Assembly (NCBI GenBank): GCA_963556695.1
Contig: CAUWAG010000007.1
Coordinates: 1,488,001 to 1,552,000, forward strand
Origin: Anthostomella pinea
Lineage: Eukaryota; Ascomycota; Sordariomycetes; Xylariales; Xylariaceae
Reading direction: 5' to 3'
DNA length: 64,000 bases
In this document: positions 33,943-44,651 of the stretch, piece after piece
Numbering within the stretch: position 1 is the stretch's first letter
Layout: each line of letters starts with the position of its first letter
Notes under the pieces: generated by a model
Seen by the model: only the letters and a program-made list of their open reading frames with translations
What the model was told of the DNA's origin: nothing
Databases searched by the model: none
Program-made: the position numbers and the translations under genes

Positions 33943-34875
33943 TTAACGTCTCACTCTGCGGTCCAGCTGGGATGGAACGAGGTTCCAGTCCCATAAATTG
34001 TCCGCCATATCAGGCCATTCCTCCAAGATGGCCCTGAACCCCTCCAGACCTGCGGTATAGGTCTGGTTTCGCTGGAAGAATAGCACTATCTTCCAGAGAA
34101 CTGGCTCGCGGACCGTGGCGTTCACGGCAAGTAAAGCCAATGCTACGTCCGAAACCACTGCCGCTTGACGTTGGAACAGCTTGATGTTGGATGCCTGGCC
34201 TTTTCGTTTCTTGAGTAGTCCTCCTAGGGGCTTGAAGTAGTTCTCGAGGAATCGGAGAATGTCGTCGACGAGATCGTGCATCAACAGATAATCAGCAACC
34301 TGGTAGGCCTTGGTAAGGTCCTCCATCAACACCAGATTCAAGGGCTTTTGGAAGCCCCGGCTTGCGCTGACGGCCCCGGCCCCTGGGCACGTTAGACATT
34401 TGTTCAGGCCCAAGGGAGTATTCATAAAGTTGTACTCACAGCCACCATGTGCGTAGGCGATACAATAGCGCACAGCTGAGTCATCGAAGTCCTCGAGGTA
34501 CACAACACCACTTCGTGATTCCTGAAGCGGCAGAGGGGAGTCAGTACTCTGGACAGGTCGCGGGACGAGGCCGGAATAAATGTTGCATCTAATGACTCAC
34601 CACGAAGCCACCACGAAAGTCGCCTCGAAAATAGAGCGAAGCTCGGCGCAGGTCCTCTTTATGGCAGTGGTAGATCGTGACATCAGTCACAATGGTAGCG
34701 TTGCTAGTATGTTCAGTTAATGGCTGCGAGCTGATTCACCAATATTTGCTTACCAGTTCTCACTGTGACTCTCGTCAGGGCTTGCATAGTGTGCACTCAG
34801 GGTCGTGTCGTTCGCCTTGTCCATCTCATGATTAGCAAGGTTGCCCATCACGGTATGGGTAGCTTCATCCGCCAT
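33943..34875 (-). CDS. BTB/POZ domain protein
   Basis: Three exons, 34875-34754, 34703-34601 and 34521-33943, give 267 aa. The ATG at 34875 starts MADEATHTVMGN. The exon 1 to 2 join makes a Cys codon (TG|C), and exons 2 and 3 join in phase 0. The BTB core is about 43-100: NATIVTDVTIYHCHKED, LYFRGDFRGGFVESRSGVVY and LEDFDDSAVRYCIAYAHG. A helical C-terminal half follows (EDLTKAYQVADYLLMHDLVD, then DNLWDWNLVPSQLDRR). It is unlike the BTB protein at 9322 beyond the domain. The role is unknown; many fungal BTB proteins stand alone like this. A further upstream start in the same frame cannot be excluded. Confidence 0.8.
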
Positions 34876-37211
34876 CCTGTTCTTGGGTTGACGTCTGCGA
34901 AGTCTTCGTTGATGACAACGTGTTTGGTCTCGTCGTTGCTAGTGCCGTCGTCATTAGCTGTGGAAAGGAAATCGCTGGAGAATGGGACAGCCGTATTGCA
35001 GAGGCAGCGAGCAACTTACTGGGTGAGAAGAAGATACTGGGTCTCGGAAATGAAGATTGCAATGCCCACACAGACTTGCGGGTAGGTGAACAGGCCGTAA
35101 ACAACAGGCGATGCAGCAAGGCTTGGATCGGTGAGTTTGTAAAGAAAATTGAGAGTGAACACTGAAGTTTGAAGATTGGTCCGGTCGGGCCAGTGGTCAG
35201 GTGTTTCGTAGGTGGTAAGGTGCTGAGTGCGGATGGGGAGCACATCTGCAGATGTGTTTGCTAGTATGGGTGGGTGCAGGCACATATGGTCTGGGTGCCT
35301 AGGTGACCAGCTTCAGGCACTAAAGGCAATAAATTCAGATTCACCGTAATGCTTGCGACGTGACACTGTCAAAGCCTGTCTCCTCCCAGGCGATGGAAAA
35401 GCGGACCTTCGACGTGGCCTGTCCTGTTAGAGACACCGCCGCCGCCGCTCTATCCCATTTTCATGATAGTATTACGTCTTAGTCGAGGTCATGATATGGC
35501 CCAGTAAGGTCCAAATCAGAGTAGTAACAAGGTTTTATTTGAAAAACTTTTCCATATATTACTCCATAGGAAACGGACGACATATAAACTCTATAAATGA
35601 ACTTTTCGGACTATGTACACCAGGATAAGAGATTGCAGTATGGTAAGGGTACCGGTAAAAGAAAAAGAAACGTGAGTAGTGAAGTATAAGCACTAACAAT
35701 ACTTTACCGTTTCGTCAGGCACCAATGGCTACGCGAGATTTACGGCAAACTGCTGTTCATGGGCAAGATACCTCTCACCACATCTTCGCCGATAAAAAGT
35801 GCGATAGGAAACCAGAACACAGAAAGAGACTTCAGCATGAGGTCTCGGTACAAAAGCAGCAAGCTCTTTATTAGTGAACAGATCTACCAAGAATAAAATT
35901 TTAAGCGGCGAATGGTTTTGAGCATGCGTGCCAGTATTCCCATGAATATCCAGTACAATTGGAAAGTTGTGTTGAAATCACGTAGTCGTACTCTACGACA
36001 TCGTCCTACTGAGAGGTTTGATTCGACGCAAAGAGATAACCTATCGGACGGGGTGAAATGATACCTAGCAGGTGCTTCAAACAGCACGGGTGAGACTGAA
36101 GAATGGATCGTAATGTCCAGTTGTACTCTTCATTCATAAGATGGGCCCCAAGCAGAATAGGCTTGTGGGTGCTCCTTCTGACCAACATGGCAAAATATCA
36201 AACATATACGAAGGAGGTCAAGTCAGGAAGCTATGGACACCGGAGGAGGAAACATGGCTTTGAATGTACACCCCCGTCAACGTAATAGCTGACATGTGGC
36301 TTGATGCCTTGAAAGAACTCCGTACAATTAACTGGAGCCTCTTGATGCCGATGTTTGGGTCACCCTCGTAGCTTCGAATCTCTTGACTGAAGTCTTATGA
36401 GGAGCGTATGAAGCGTATATTCTTCATTGTTCATGCAGTCCTCGGCTCTCGGGAGAAGAAGAAGAGACGGGGGAAGGCGTCCCCAAACGGAAATGGGAAG
36501 GCCCTCCACAGCCTGTTGCATGGCCTCCAGTGTTAGGTGGGCCAGCCACCACCTTCACTCATCTAGGCTAGGGAAGGGGGATCGCGAGACTGACTTTATC
36601 CCCAGAGCACGTCAAAGTCGAGATATGGTCCATCACAAAATCCGAGGACATCATACAAGGCTGCCCGCGTCAGCGGAGACGAGTACAGCGTGCGGCACAG
36701 GGTGTGGTGTAGTGGTGACCAGGAGCTGTATGACTTGGTCAAGGAGCCCTAAAAGGTGGGTAACCTCCACGATGAAAGTCCTAACGAGCTCTTCAGCATG
36801 CTCCGCCGCACTTGACTTCCTAGAACACTGCTATGGGTGATAGTGGAGAGATCTTGATGACCTTCCCCAACCTGTCACCCCGCCTGGAGTCTTTGTTCCT
36901 TGTACCCCGAATTCGATGATCACTATAGCTCGACGCCCGAAGATGCTTACGATAAATGCGAGGCTGGGTGTATCAGAGAATGAGGGCGTCATGTGGATGG
37001 CACCCGGGATTCGGTAAGCATGTGGTGTGAACTGGAGGTTAGTGAATGGCTCCCGTGGGGCGACTCTGCTTTGAAGGGTACAGGCATGAGACGAGAATGC
37101 GTCATGGTGATTGTGCTAGTGTTCTTCTCCCATAATGAGAAGCTGGCATCCAGTTACTTACAGACCATATACCAGGATTTTATGACTATTCCACCGTCAA
37201 AGACCAACTCA
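34876..37211. other. 2.3-kb gene-poor stretch
   Basis: The part 35300-36420 is A+T-rich with no coding character. On the minus strand about 36840-36660 shows a short fragment reading ELVRTFIVEVTHLLGLLDQV before a stop, which might be a relic of a gene, but I recognise no family. No terminal repeats were found. Confidence 0.35.
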
Positions 37212-38297
37212 TCAGCTTCCAAGCTGCAGAAACACCATGAGTACAGCAGCATATCTGCAATGATTCAGCCTTCATTCGTGCTCAGATACGTTTGCCAAAC
37301 TTACGCTGCCGTAGCCCCCAAAGCCTCGAAAGGCTTAGCAACCATGGCGAACGAGAGTACCATGAGAAACAGCAGCACAAAAGTAGTGATCACCGCCAGT
37401 TTCATGACCGGGTTCGCGAGGGCTTGAAGCACCCAGATCGGCGTGACGAGCATCGTAGCACCAATGAAGAAGATGGTGCCCGAAGCGAATGCGTCCATGC
37501 GCTTGTCGGAGTAGTATGCAACGTACGGAGCGTCGTACCCTGGCACATCCCTTGCCCTATGTTGCCATAGAGGAAGCGTTCTCATTCGAGGCGAACTATC
37601 AATCAAGCGTCCTAGCGGAGTCTTGTTCTTGTTGACCAAGCATACGAGGTCTTCCTCTTGATCTAGGTATCGGAGCTCGTTGGCGTTGATGGCACGATCG
37701 TCATGGTTTCGGTGCCAGGCTTGAATATTGCTGATGTCTCTGTGTGGTGCGCGGGGGAATCTCATTACGGCTTCCTGTTGGATTAGAAATTTATCTATTG
37801 CCAGATCAGCTTATCCCAGTGGCCGTACACAGGCGGTCTTCAGGTCTGAGGAATTGGATATTCAAAGCCTGCTGCTGATATAGGACGATGACGGCCTTTC
37901 ACTCACTATATCGATACAAGCTGTTGTTTATTTCAGCCAACAAACTGGTGCGGTCCTCCATATCGTCTCGCAGAGTCCCATTGTTGACGGGCGCGTGCCC
38001 TTTAGCACTATACAGCTCATCCAGAGCGGCGAGCTTCTCTTCTAATGCGGACACTTTGTCCTGGAGTGCCAAGGCCACCCGAGCATTGAGTGACTTGAAG
38101 CGCTTAAGAACGAGCAGATCGTCGTCGGATGATACGAATTGCGCATATCCCTTATACCCGACGTACTTCCAAGGCATCAACTGAACATCGAGATCTGATG
38201 GCCCAATACTGGGTCCATTCCGGTAAAAGTTGCTGGACGGTTGTGTCGGGGTACCAGTCGACGTACCAGTGGCCGCGGTTGGCCTTGAGAAGAACAT
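37212..38297 (-). CDS. DUF6594 membrane protein
   Basis: Exons 38297-37907, 37770-37305 and 37254-37212 give 299 aa. The family block MPWKYVGYKGYAQFVSSDDD (about 41-60) is followed by LNARVALALQDKVSALEEKL, a predicted coiled coil, and the second half has AYYSDKRMDAFASGTIFFIG. Three C-terminal hydrophobic segments follow, the last finished by the 43-nt exon 3 (YAAVLMVFLQLGS), which restores the family C-terminus; without it the frame stops at TAA. The last intron uses GTAAGT and GCAG. The acceptor at 37771 was chosen for frame. DUF6594 proteins are abundant in filamentous ascomycetes and have no established function. Confidence 0.85.
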
Positions 38298-38798
38298 TAA
38301 CTGGTCTAAAATTGTCTATAGCATTTGCTGGAGCCTGAACAGCCGTGCTGTACTCACAGTGGATGTAGCTCTACGCCCTGGTGCCCATTCATGGCAACGC
38401 CTTGGATCGTATGTATGGCATGGGACAGTAAGTTCAAAGATGACATGGCAAGGCTCGCGTTATCAACCTCGCCAGAAAACCGGCATCGCGCCGTATTGTC
38501 GATCTGCAGGTCCCTTTGGTAGGTAGATACTTCAGCCTGCAGGACAGTGAAGCAGTCCCAGCCACTACTCCGCCCCGGCACTGCCACTGATTCGGAGGCC
38601 TGATTTGACAGACATTGCCGCCTCTTTAGAGATCGATTCAGTGGTTGCCTGTCGTGTGAGTCGTCTAACTGTGTCCAATATCCCAACCTCCCAATATATG
38701 TTTTTTTCACGTCCTCTATATATGGTAAAGACACAGTATAGCAACATTATACCAACGTGTAGTATACCTTTTACTATTTCTGCCTCTAGGTTGACCAT
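38298..38798. other. Intergenic region between divergent genes
   Basis: No supported gene. The 100 bp before 38799 are T-rich, with TATA-like TCCTCTATATATGG near 38712. Confidence 0.4.
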
Positions 38799-39092
38799 AT
38801 GGACCCGAACAATCCCGACTCACCCCCGCCGGGCAGTAGTTCCAACTCGGTCAACGTCACAGAGAGAACAGACCGACAAGTGGGCGCGCTGGCACCTCCC
38901 AAGAACACATCTGGAGGGGCTTCGTCGTCGCAGAACAGTTCATCTAACGCTCCCATGAACCCTGGAGGTGACTCCAATGACGACGGCTCTAGTGGCGGTG
39001 GCTCCGACGGTCGCGGGCCTCCGAGTTACAAGTCCGCGGCCGGGCCGGAACACTGGCGATGGAGTTGTGTAAGCAGCACCTACAAGCCTTTA

Positions 39093-41046
39093 ACATCTCC
39101 CACCCCCCTGCGGACCACCCCCCCGCGGACCAGCGCGTTCTGACCCACAAACGCGTAATTCACCAACCACCAGGATTATGGTGATCCACCAGGATTATGG
39201 TGATCCACCATCTACACCATCACTTTTGCATCTTTTTTTTCACGAAGCACACTATTTGAATCCTTATCCACTGCTGAATCTCATGATGTCATTTTATGAC
39301 CGTCAAATAAAAGCTGAAGCCGCCATTTTGGCCATCCAACGCGGAGCTCCAGTCCGCTCGTCAGCCCTCGAATGGCAAATCAGTCGCTCGTACGTCAACC
39401 GACGAATCTCTGGCACCCCAACGCGGAATGAGACCAGCGCTCTCCAACAGGCTCTCTCACTGTATCTCGAACATAAGCTGGCAAGCTGGGCCCTGGGGCA
39501 AGCACGGCTAGGGTATTCTCCGGCAGTCTCTAAGTTCCGTCTCATGGCCCAGCGGATGCTCCATGCCACCGGGGATGCTCAAGAATTAGAGAAAAATTGG
39601 GCATCCAAGTTCCTGTCTCGAAACCCGGAAGTCAAGATAATGAAGTCTCGTGTTATCGACTACAACCGAGTGAATGGTGCTACAGCGGCAAATATCAACA
39701 TTTTTTTCGATCGGTGTGACGCCCCTGACGTGGTTAACCTCATGCCAGCACGCTGGTACAACGTCGACGAAATGGGAATCGCCCAGGGGGTTGGGGACTC
39801 CCATTGGGTGGTCTCCGAGGCCTCCGGCCACGTGGCTATGAAGAAAGGGGTCAAGAAGGGTGAATGGATAACTGCCCTAGAGTGTGTGAGCGGATCTGGT
39901 GAGACCTTGCCGCCGCTGGTGATTCTCAAGGGGGTTAACGTACAAGCCCAGTGGTTTAGCAACCAAAACGAGGGCAAATTCACCGACTAGAGGTTTATTA
40001 CGTTGCCCAATGGATGGACCTTGAATCCCATTGCGTTAGAATGGCTTCAACGTATCTTTATTCCTCACATTCGGGAGGTCCACGGCAATACATGGGTGGT
40101 TTTGGTGTGTGATGGCCACGACTCCCACACGAATGACGAGTTCCTAGCCACCTGCTTGAGAAACAAAGTATGGTTGATCTTTTATGAACCTTACTGCTCC
40201 CATGTAGTCCAGGTGTTAGATGTGGGAGTCTTCAATTTGGTGAAGAAGAGGTTGAAGACCTTACTCCAGGAGACGCCCAGCGGCCGTCTAGGACTCAGGC
40301 CATCTAAGGAGGAGGTTTTGGAGTGCTATGAGCAGGCCCGGAAGGACACAATGACGCTCCTCAATATCAGAATTGCCTGGAAAAAGACTGGGATTGTTCC
40401 TCGCAACAGAACGGAGGCATTAAAGTCGAAATATGTGATTCTGGAGGACAAGGGGGTGGCCAGGGCACGCCAGAGGGACCCTAAGGCTTCCGAGCGAGCC
40501 ACAACACCAGATTTTCTCGAGATGGTAGCTAAAACCATTGTCACAACACCCTCTAGAAGCCGGGCTTTGTGGGAGAGTGCTCGAAAGCTCGAAAGAAAGG
40601 ACCCTTCCTTTGGGGGGCCCTCTGAGCGCTTGTTGGTGCGGAAGGCTGGCAAGGCCATGGATGTTCAGGCTGCTACCATTGCAAATCTACAGGCCAAATG
40701 TGAGCTGCTTGAGGCTCAAGTGGCTAAAAAGGCTAATACCACTCGAAAAGCAGTCAAACCAACACCAGGGGAACGATTCGTCACAATGGCTAACATAAGG
40801 GAGGCCAAAATGGAGCTGAGGAACAGGAGGGTCTATAGGGACTCCGCTGCAGGCGAAGAGGTCCCACAAGAGGTCCCTAGTGAAGATTTAGGGTCGGAAT
40901 CGGATTCTGGGAGCTGTATTATGGTTAGAACACCACGACCTTAGTGTATTTAGCAACTGTGGTGGTTGTAGATGGCTTCATCTGAATGAGAGTGGTGTGG
41001 TGTGGAGTGGTCCGTGGGGGGGTGGTCCGCAGGGGGGGTGAGATGT
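39093..41046 (+). mobile_element. Fot1/pogo-type (Tc1-mariner) DNA transposon, 1954 bp
   Basis: Terminal inverted repeats of about 40 bp: the left end starts ACATCTCCCACCCCCCTGCG, and the right end, read from the minus strand, starts ACATCTCACCCCCCCTGCGG. TA dinucleotides at 39091-39092 and 41047-41048 form the target-site duplication. It encodes one transposase on the plus strand and sits inside the intron of a small Cys-rich gene. Good TIR agreement suggests a fairly young insertion. Confidence 0.88.
39178..40944 (+). pseudogene. Pogo/Fot1 transposase with one in-frame stop
   Basis: One frame of 589 codons is interrupted only by TAG at 39988-39990, between GKFTD and RFITLPNGWT; related transposases usually have Trp there, so TGG to TAG (a G-to-A transition) is likely. 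The N-terminal helix-turn-helix (ILAIQRG..SSALEWQISRS) is followed by a CENP-B-like region and the DDE/D catalytic core: D at about 197 (YNVDEMG), 312 (LVCDGHDSH) and 348 (VVQVLDVGV), giving DD35D. The start may be this ATG or a later Met at about 39284. Unless the stop is read through, only the first aspartate is made and the protein is inactive. Confidence 0.85.
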
Positions 41047-41543
41047 TATCTCTGTGCCCATCGCTGATATCCATAGTGTGGTTGTCGGAATGGCGATCTT
41101 TCATGAATTTACAATACAGCATGCACAGAATGTTTGCACAACCGTTGCCACGAGTGCATCGCGCATGCGGCCGATGTAATAGTCTGAAAGAGAAGTCGCG
41201 GGCCTGACCTCTCGTATCTTCTTCCGCAAAGACAGCTTCGCTTAAACCGGGAAAGGGGGGAGGGGGGGTGTTTCATCAGATCATCAACGCCTGGGTCGGA
41301 CCTGGAGCGTAGCCTTGGTTATTGCAGAATCTTATCAAGCTCTGGGAAGACACCTATATCAATTCAGGCTCTGCCGCAACCTTGAGGAACCAATTAACGG
41401 TTTTTGTTGGGTGGCTTATGGCTGAACTCTGTTCGTCTCCATCAACCTCAAGGTCCTCAACGCCATATGGCTTTAAGACGAATCCTCGCACGGGAATCTC
41501 ACGGAGACTTTCTCTACGAACCACACGCAATCACACAACTCAA

Positions 41544-42073
41544 ATGGCTCCTACCATACGCAGCGACGTGACCCGGCAGCTGCCGGGCCACGAAAACGTC
41601 ACAGAAAGAACAGACCGGCAAGTGGCCGTGCTGGCCCCTCCCAAGGACACGTCTGGAGGGGCTTCGTCGCCGCCGTCGCAGAACAGTTCATCTGACTCTG
41701 GCTTGAATAATGGCGGTGACTCCAAGGACGACGGTTCCAGAATGACGGCCCCAAGGACGACGGCCCCAAGGACGACGGCCCCAAGGACGACGGCTCCAAT
41801 GGTGGTGGCTCCAATGGCGGTGGCTCTAGCCGTCGCGGCCAGATGCGTCTGACTGCCATCCGCGTGCGATGGCATTGTGTAAGCATCACCCGCGAACATT
41901 CATCCATGTGCGCTCATCGCTGATTTCCCAAGTGTGAATGTGGATTTCGCAATCTTTCATACGTTTACAATCCAACGTGTCTGAATTGTTTGCGCTACCG
42001 TTGTCGCGAGTGCCGTCTTCAGGCTATAAAGGATGGTACTGAGCTGGCAAGACAGCATGTTTGTAATACCTGA
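41544..42073 (+). pseudogene. Small Cys-rich protein gene, duplicate 2, probable 1-nt frameshift
   Basis: Exon 1 is 41544-41878 and exon 2 is 41933-42073, with a 54-nt intron (GTAAGC..CCAAG). The N-terminal half matches duplicate 1 (ENVTERTDRQVAVLAPPKDT). At about 41741 (TCCAGAATGAC) the family frame changes: the open frame runs to a Thr/Ala/Pro tail and stops at 41852, whereas the frame shifted by one gives SNDGPKDDGPKDDG.. then VRWHC|CECGFRNLSYVYNP and CLNCLRYRCREC, the Cys array of duplicate 1. One missing base near a 15-bp repeat is the simplest reading. If the annotated frame is used as is, the Cys domain is lost. Confidence 0.5.
41747..41800 (+). repeat. 15-bp tandem repeat CCCCAAGGACGACGG
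   Basis: Three perfect units plus partial units lie in exon 1 of duplicate 2. They encode GPKDD in the domain-restoring frame. Confidence 0.8.
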
Positions 42074-42788
42074 GTCGGGTTAACGCTTATTTCCACTGGA
42101 ATAATGCCTTTGAGAAGGGTGTCATCCATGTTGTGGATCAGTCAGTCATCCCATATTGCCCTGCCCCTATGGGTGGTCAATCTCTAATTTGCTCCAGGGT
42201 GCTCAACCCCGAGAACGACGCGGCCACTTCCGATGCCACCGCAACAACGACCAGACCTTCTGTCACCGGCGGGCCTGACCTCTCATTCCCCTTCCCCAGA
42301 GACAGCTTCACCCAAGCCCCGAAGAGTCTCACCATATCACCAACCTCTGGGTCGCCGCCATTCAGGTGTGTCGATCCGGTTGCAGCTGTGACATCGACCC
42401 GGGGGTGCCGCGCGCTGTGAATGTCATGTAAGCTTCTGGCGACCAATCAGGGTTCATCGAATGTCACGTACCCCTCGCACCCGGACCTGAGCCTTGATCA
42501 TCACTAAATCCTATCAAGCTCTGATATTTCAATTACATCGACATAGAAGCTGGATTGGCCTGCTCGTGGCGTAGGCTCGTGGTTGATGCCGGAGCATCAA
42601 CTCTCTGAGACAAAGATTCCACAAATGATGGGTTGAAGCAATGCTGGAAAACGTGGTTCGGGCCCCTTTGATACGACGACTCTTCTCAGCACAGCAGGTG
42701 GTAAGACAACCAAATAAATCACTGAATGTCGTATATGAAGCCTGTCGTCATGGAAGGTCCCCTCAAAATACCTGCATGTCCAGTAACA
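42074..42788. other. Downstream part of the tandem duplication
   Basis: Blocks here match sequence after duplicate 1: GCGGGCCTGACCTCTC (about 42270 versus 41198), GACAGCTTC (42300 versus 41230) and ATCNTATCAAGCTCTG (42509 versus 41330). The duplicated unit is therefore about 1.1 kb, once the transposon is removed. No separate gene is supported. Confidence 0.55.
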
Positions 42789-43994
42789 TCAGCGGTATTG
42801 AGCTTCTTCCTTCGCCCTTGCCCTCTCTTCATCAAGCCTGTACCAGTTCTTTGAATGTCGTCTATGTATCCTCCAGCGCTCGGCCTCTGACTCGATGTTC
42901 TTGATGAGGTCTTCTCTCCACCCACCGGACATATCTGTTCGCCAAGGCGACTCTCCCCCCAAAGCCCACGAAATGAGTCCTTCCGCCCTAGCACCTCCAG
43001 GAACATCCAGCAGACCGACGGCAATATCAACAATCTCGGGCCGGCGACCCGCCGCATAGAACACGCACGCAGAGCAACGACTGCAGAAATATCGCTGCAC
43101 GTCCGGGGAGCTCTCGTAGTATGTGAGGGTGCCCCACCTTGGATCACGACCTTCTTTCGCCGACACAGCAGCTTTGAGTTGAGGTGTCGATCGCGGAAAC
43201 TCCGAGTGTCCTCCCTCGGTCGCCCCCGCGAACCCAAGATGGAGGAGCAGCGCAAAAGTCCAGTGGAAGACATCGGCGCCCGACGACAAACGACAAGAGT
43301 CGCACGCGTCGAAGTTGCCCAGAAGCTTGTGCGTCACCGGATCCACGAACCAAGGCAGCTCCGACCGTGGCTTCCCCGCGAACGCCGTGTGAGGACTGTG
43401 GAGGACAAGGTCAACCCCCTTGCATCGGCAGCGGATCGGGATCTTGTCCAGGTCCAGTTCTGCTGCGGCATCGGGGAGCGAGTCCACGGGCGGCCACTCT
43501 TGGCTCAGCTCCTCGCTGTTCCGAGTCTGTCCCGCCCACAATCGCGGTCTGGCGCCGTCCTTGCCTGCGCTGCGCAGCCACGGAGAGGCGCCGCCGTCGA
43601 TCGTGTCTCCCAGGAATTTGTGTTCGGTGAACAGCACGAGATCGGGCACGTCGATGTTGGCCAACGCACCGGTGAAGACGCTATGGGTGGGTGGCTTGCT
43701 CTCGGTGCTCTTCTCCCAGAACATCATGCTGCTGCAAGTGCCGCAGGAGAGTGTCGTGAGGGTTTCACCGAACACGTATTTGCTCAGTGACGATTCTTGG
43801 ACTGCATCGCTGTCACCGGGCCACAGCGTCGCGGTGCCGTACATGGCGCCGGTGACATGGCGGCAGGAGTTGCAGTGACAAGCGGAGGCCTTGAGGGGCA
43901 GCGAAGATTGTGGGACTTTGGCGGTGAATGTGTGCTTCTTGCACAGGCATTGCGCCGTGAGCTCGACAGTGGCATTCTCGCTTTCCGGCATCAT
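42789..43994 (-). CDS. Protein with two GFA/CENP-V zinc-binding domains
   Basis: A single exon of 401 aa. GFA-fold proteins bind zinc through conserved Cys residues; the founding member acts on the S-hydroxymethylglutathione route, but most fungal paralogues have no tested substrate. Domain 1: C16-x-C18, C39-x-C41-x2-C44 (CHCNSCRHVTGA) and TLSCGTCSSMMFW. Domain 2: IRCRCKGVDLVLHSPH, FDACDSCRLSSGADV and YFCSRCSACVFYAAG. So both halves keep the Cys sets. The start is the first of two Met codons (MMPES). It is divergent from the mpaB-like gene, with a 657-bp intergenic region that holds a perfect palindrome. An exact reaction cannot be assigned. Confidence 0.85.
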   Translation of the reverse strand: MMPESENATVELTAQCLCKKHTFTAKVPQSSLPLKASACHCNSCRHVTGAMYGTATLWPGDSDAVQESSLSKYVFGETLTTLSCGTCSSMMFWEKSTESKPPTHSVFTGALANIDVPDLVLFTEHKFLGDTIDGGASPWLRSAGKDGARPRLWAGQTRNSEELSQEWPPVDSLPDAAAELDLDKIPIRCRCKGVDLVLHSPHTAFAGKPRSELPWFVDPVTHKLLGNFDACDSCRLSSGADVFHWTFALLLHLGFAGATEGGHSEFPRSTPQLKAAVSAKEGRDPRWGTLTYYESSPDVQRYFCSRCSACVFYAAGRRPEIVDIAVGLLDVPGGARAEGLISWALGGESPWRTDMSGGWREDLIKNIESEAERWRIHRRHSKNWYRLDEERARAKEEAQYR

Positions 43995-44651
43995 AGCATC
44001 CTTTGTACCTTTAACGAGTTGTCAATGTTGCTGTCAGGCTCGACGCTAGAGGCGCCAACGAATTCCATATTCACCCCCGGGACATTCCGTTCATAACCAC
44101 CCCACTTCTACTCTCAATGTTACATAGGGGCGGCTCGACGACGGTTACCTAGATATACGGCCCCCAGATTGCAGATATGAAAGCGTTCGCCGGAGACGCG
44201 ACGAGTACTCTGGAACTCCGTAGAAGGCTCAACAGCCATGAATTGAATGTGTTCATGATGGTTCATAAAGTTCACATGCAGGGCTGGTGAGTGCGCCCAA
44301 AGTAAAAGCTTGGATGGGTACCAGACTGCCAGTCAATCGATATAGAATACGGGCGGACAAATATGAAATGCGAGGCCCCGAGGCTGGCCTTCAAAATACC
44401 GGTTTCAAGTGCCCGACACCCCGAATGACGGCGGGTCTGTAAAGTAAGGGCACCCAGGGTTCATCAGCTTTGATATACGGCCACTTCCCGTAGTCTACGG
44501 GAAGTGGCGGCTCAGTGGACGCCCCCAGGCACTGACTCCATCTTCAGAACGCAGGAAATCCGAAGCAGTATTTCACGAAATTCTCACTGCTTCCGGAAGG
44601 CCTCCCTCCTAGACTGATATACAACGACCAACCCTCAGCCAAGACCTCACG
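43995..44651. promoter_or_regulatory. Divergent promoter between GFA-type and mpaB-like genes
   Basis: 657 bp separate the two start codons. The region has no supported gene and contains the 29-bp palindrome at 44480-44508. Confidence 0.5.
44480..44508. promoter_or_regulatory. Perfect 29-bp palindrome, putative regulator site or hairpin
   Basis: Arms GCCACTTCCCGTAG (44480-44493) and CTACGGGAAGTGGC (44495-44508) are exact reverse complements around a single T. It lies 144 bp upstream of the mpaB-like start. A dimeric transcription-factor site is inferred from symmetry and position; no known consensus is claimed. Confidence 0.5.

Larger units (their letters stand above)
38799..41187 (+). pseudogene. 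Small Cys-rich protein gene, duplicate 1, intron carrying a transposon
   Basis: Exon 1 is 38799-39068 (90 codons): a disordered Ser/Asn/Gly-rich region with VTERTDRQVGALAPPKNTSG, ending EHWRWSC. The donor GTAAGC at 39069 is followed by an intron that now contains the whole 1954-bp Fot1/pogo element. The acceptor is ATAG at 41076. Exon 2 (41077-) reads CGCRNGDLS, TGA, IYNTACTECLHNRCHEC: a CxC, CxxC, CxxC array typical of a zinc ribbon but interrupted by TGA at 41104-41106. Duplicate 2 (41544) has a Tyr codon there. So this copy would make a protein lacking two of the three Cys pairs. Function is unknown. Confidence 0.6.

Noticed and set aside
36427..36840. Plus-strand 137-aa frame in the gene-poor stretch
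   Set aside because: Its composition resembles translated non-coding DNA, and a minus-strand fragment looks equally plausible; neither is supported.
42133..42420. Plus-strand 95-aa frame
   Set aside because: It lies in sequence duplicated from downstream of copy 1, where the frame is not kept, so it is unlikely to be coding.
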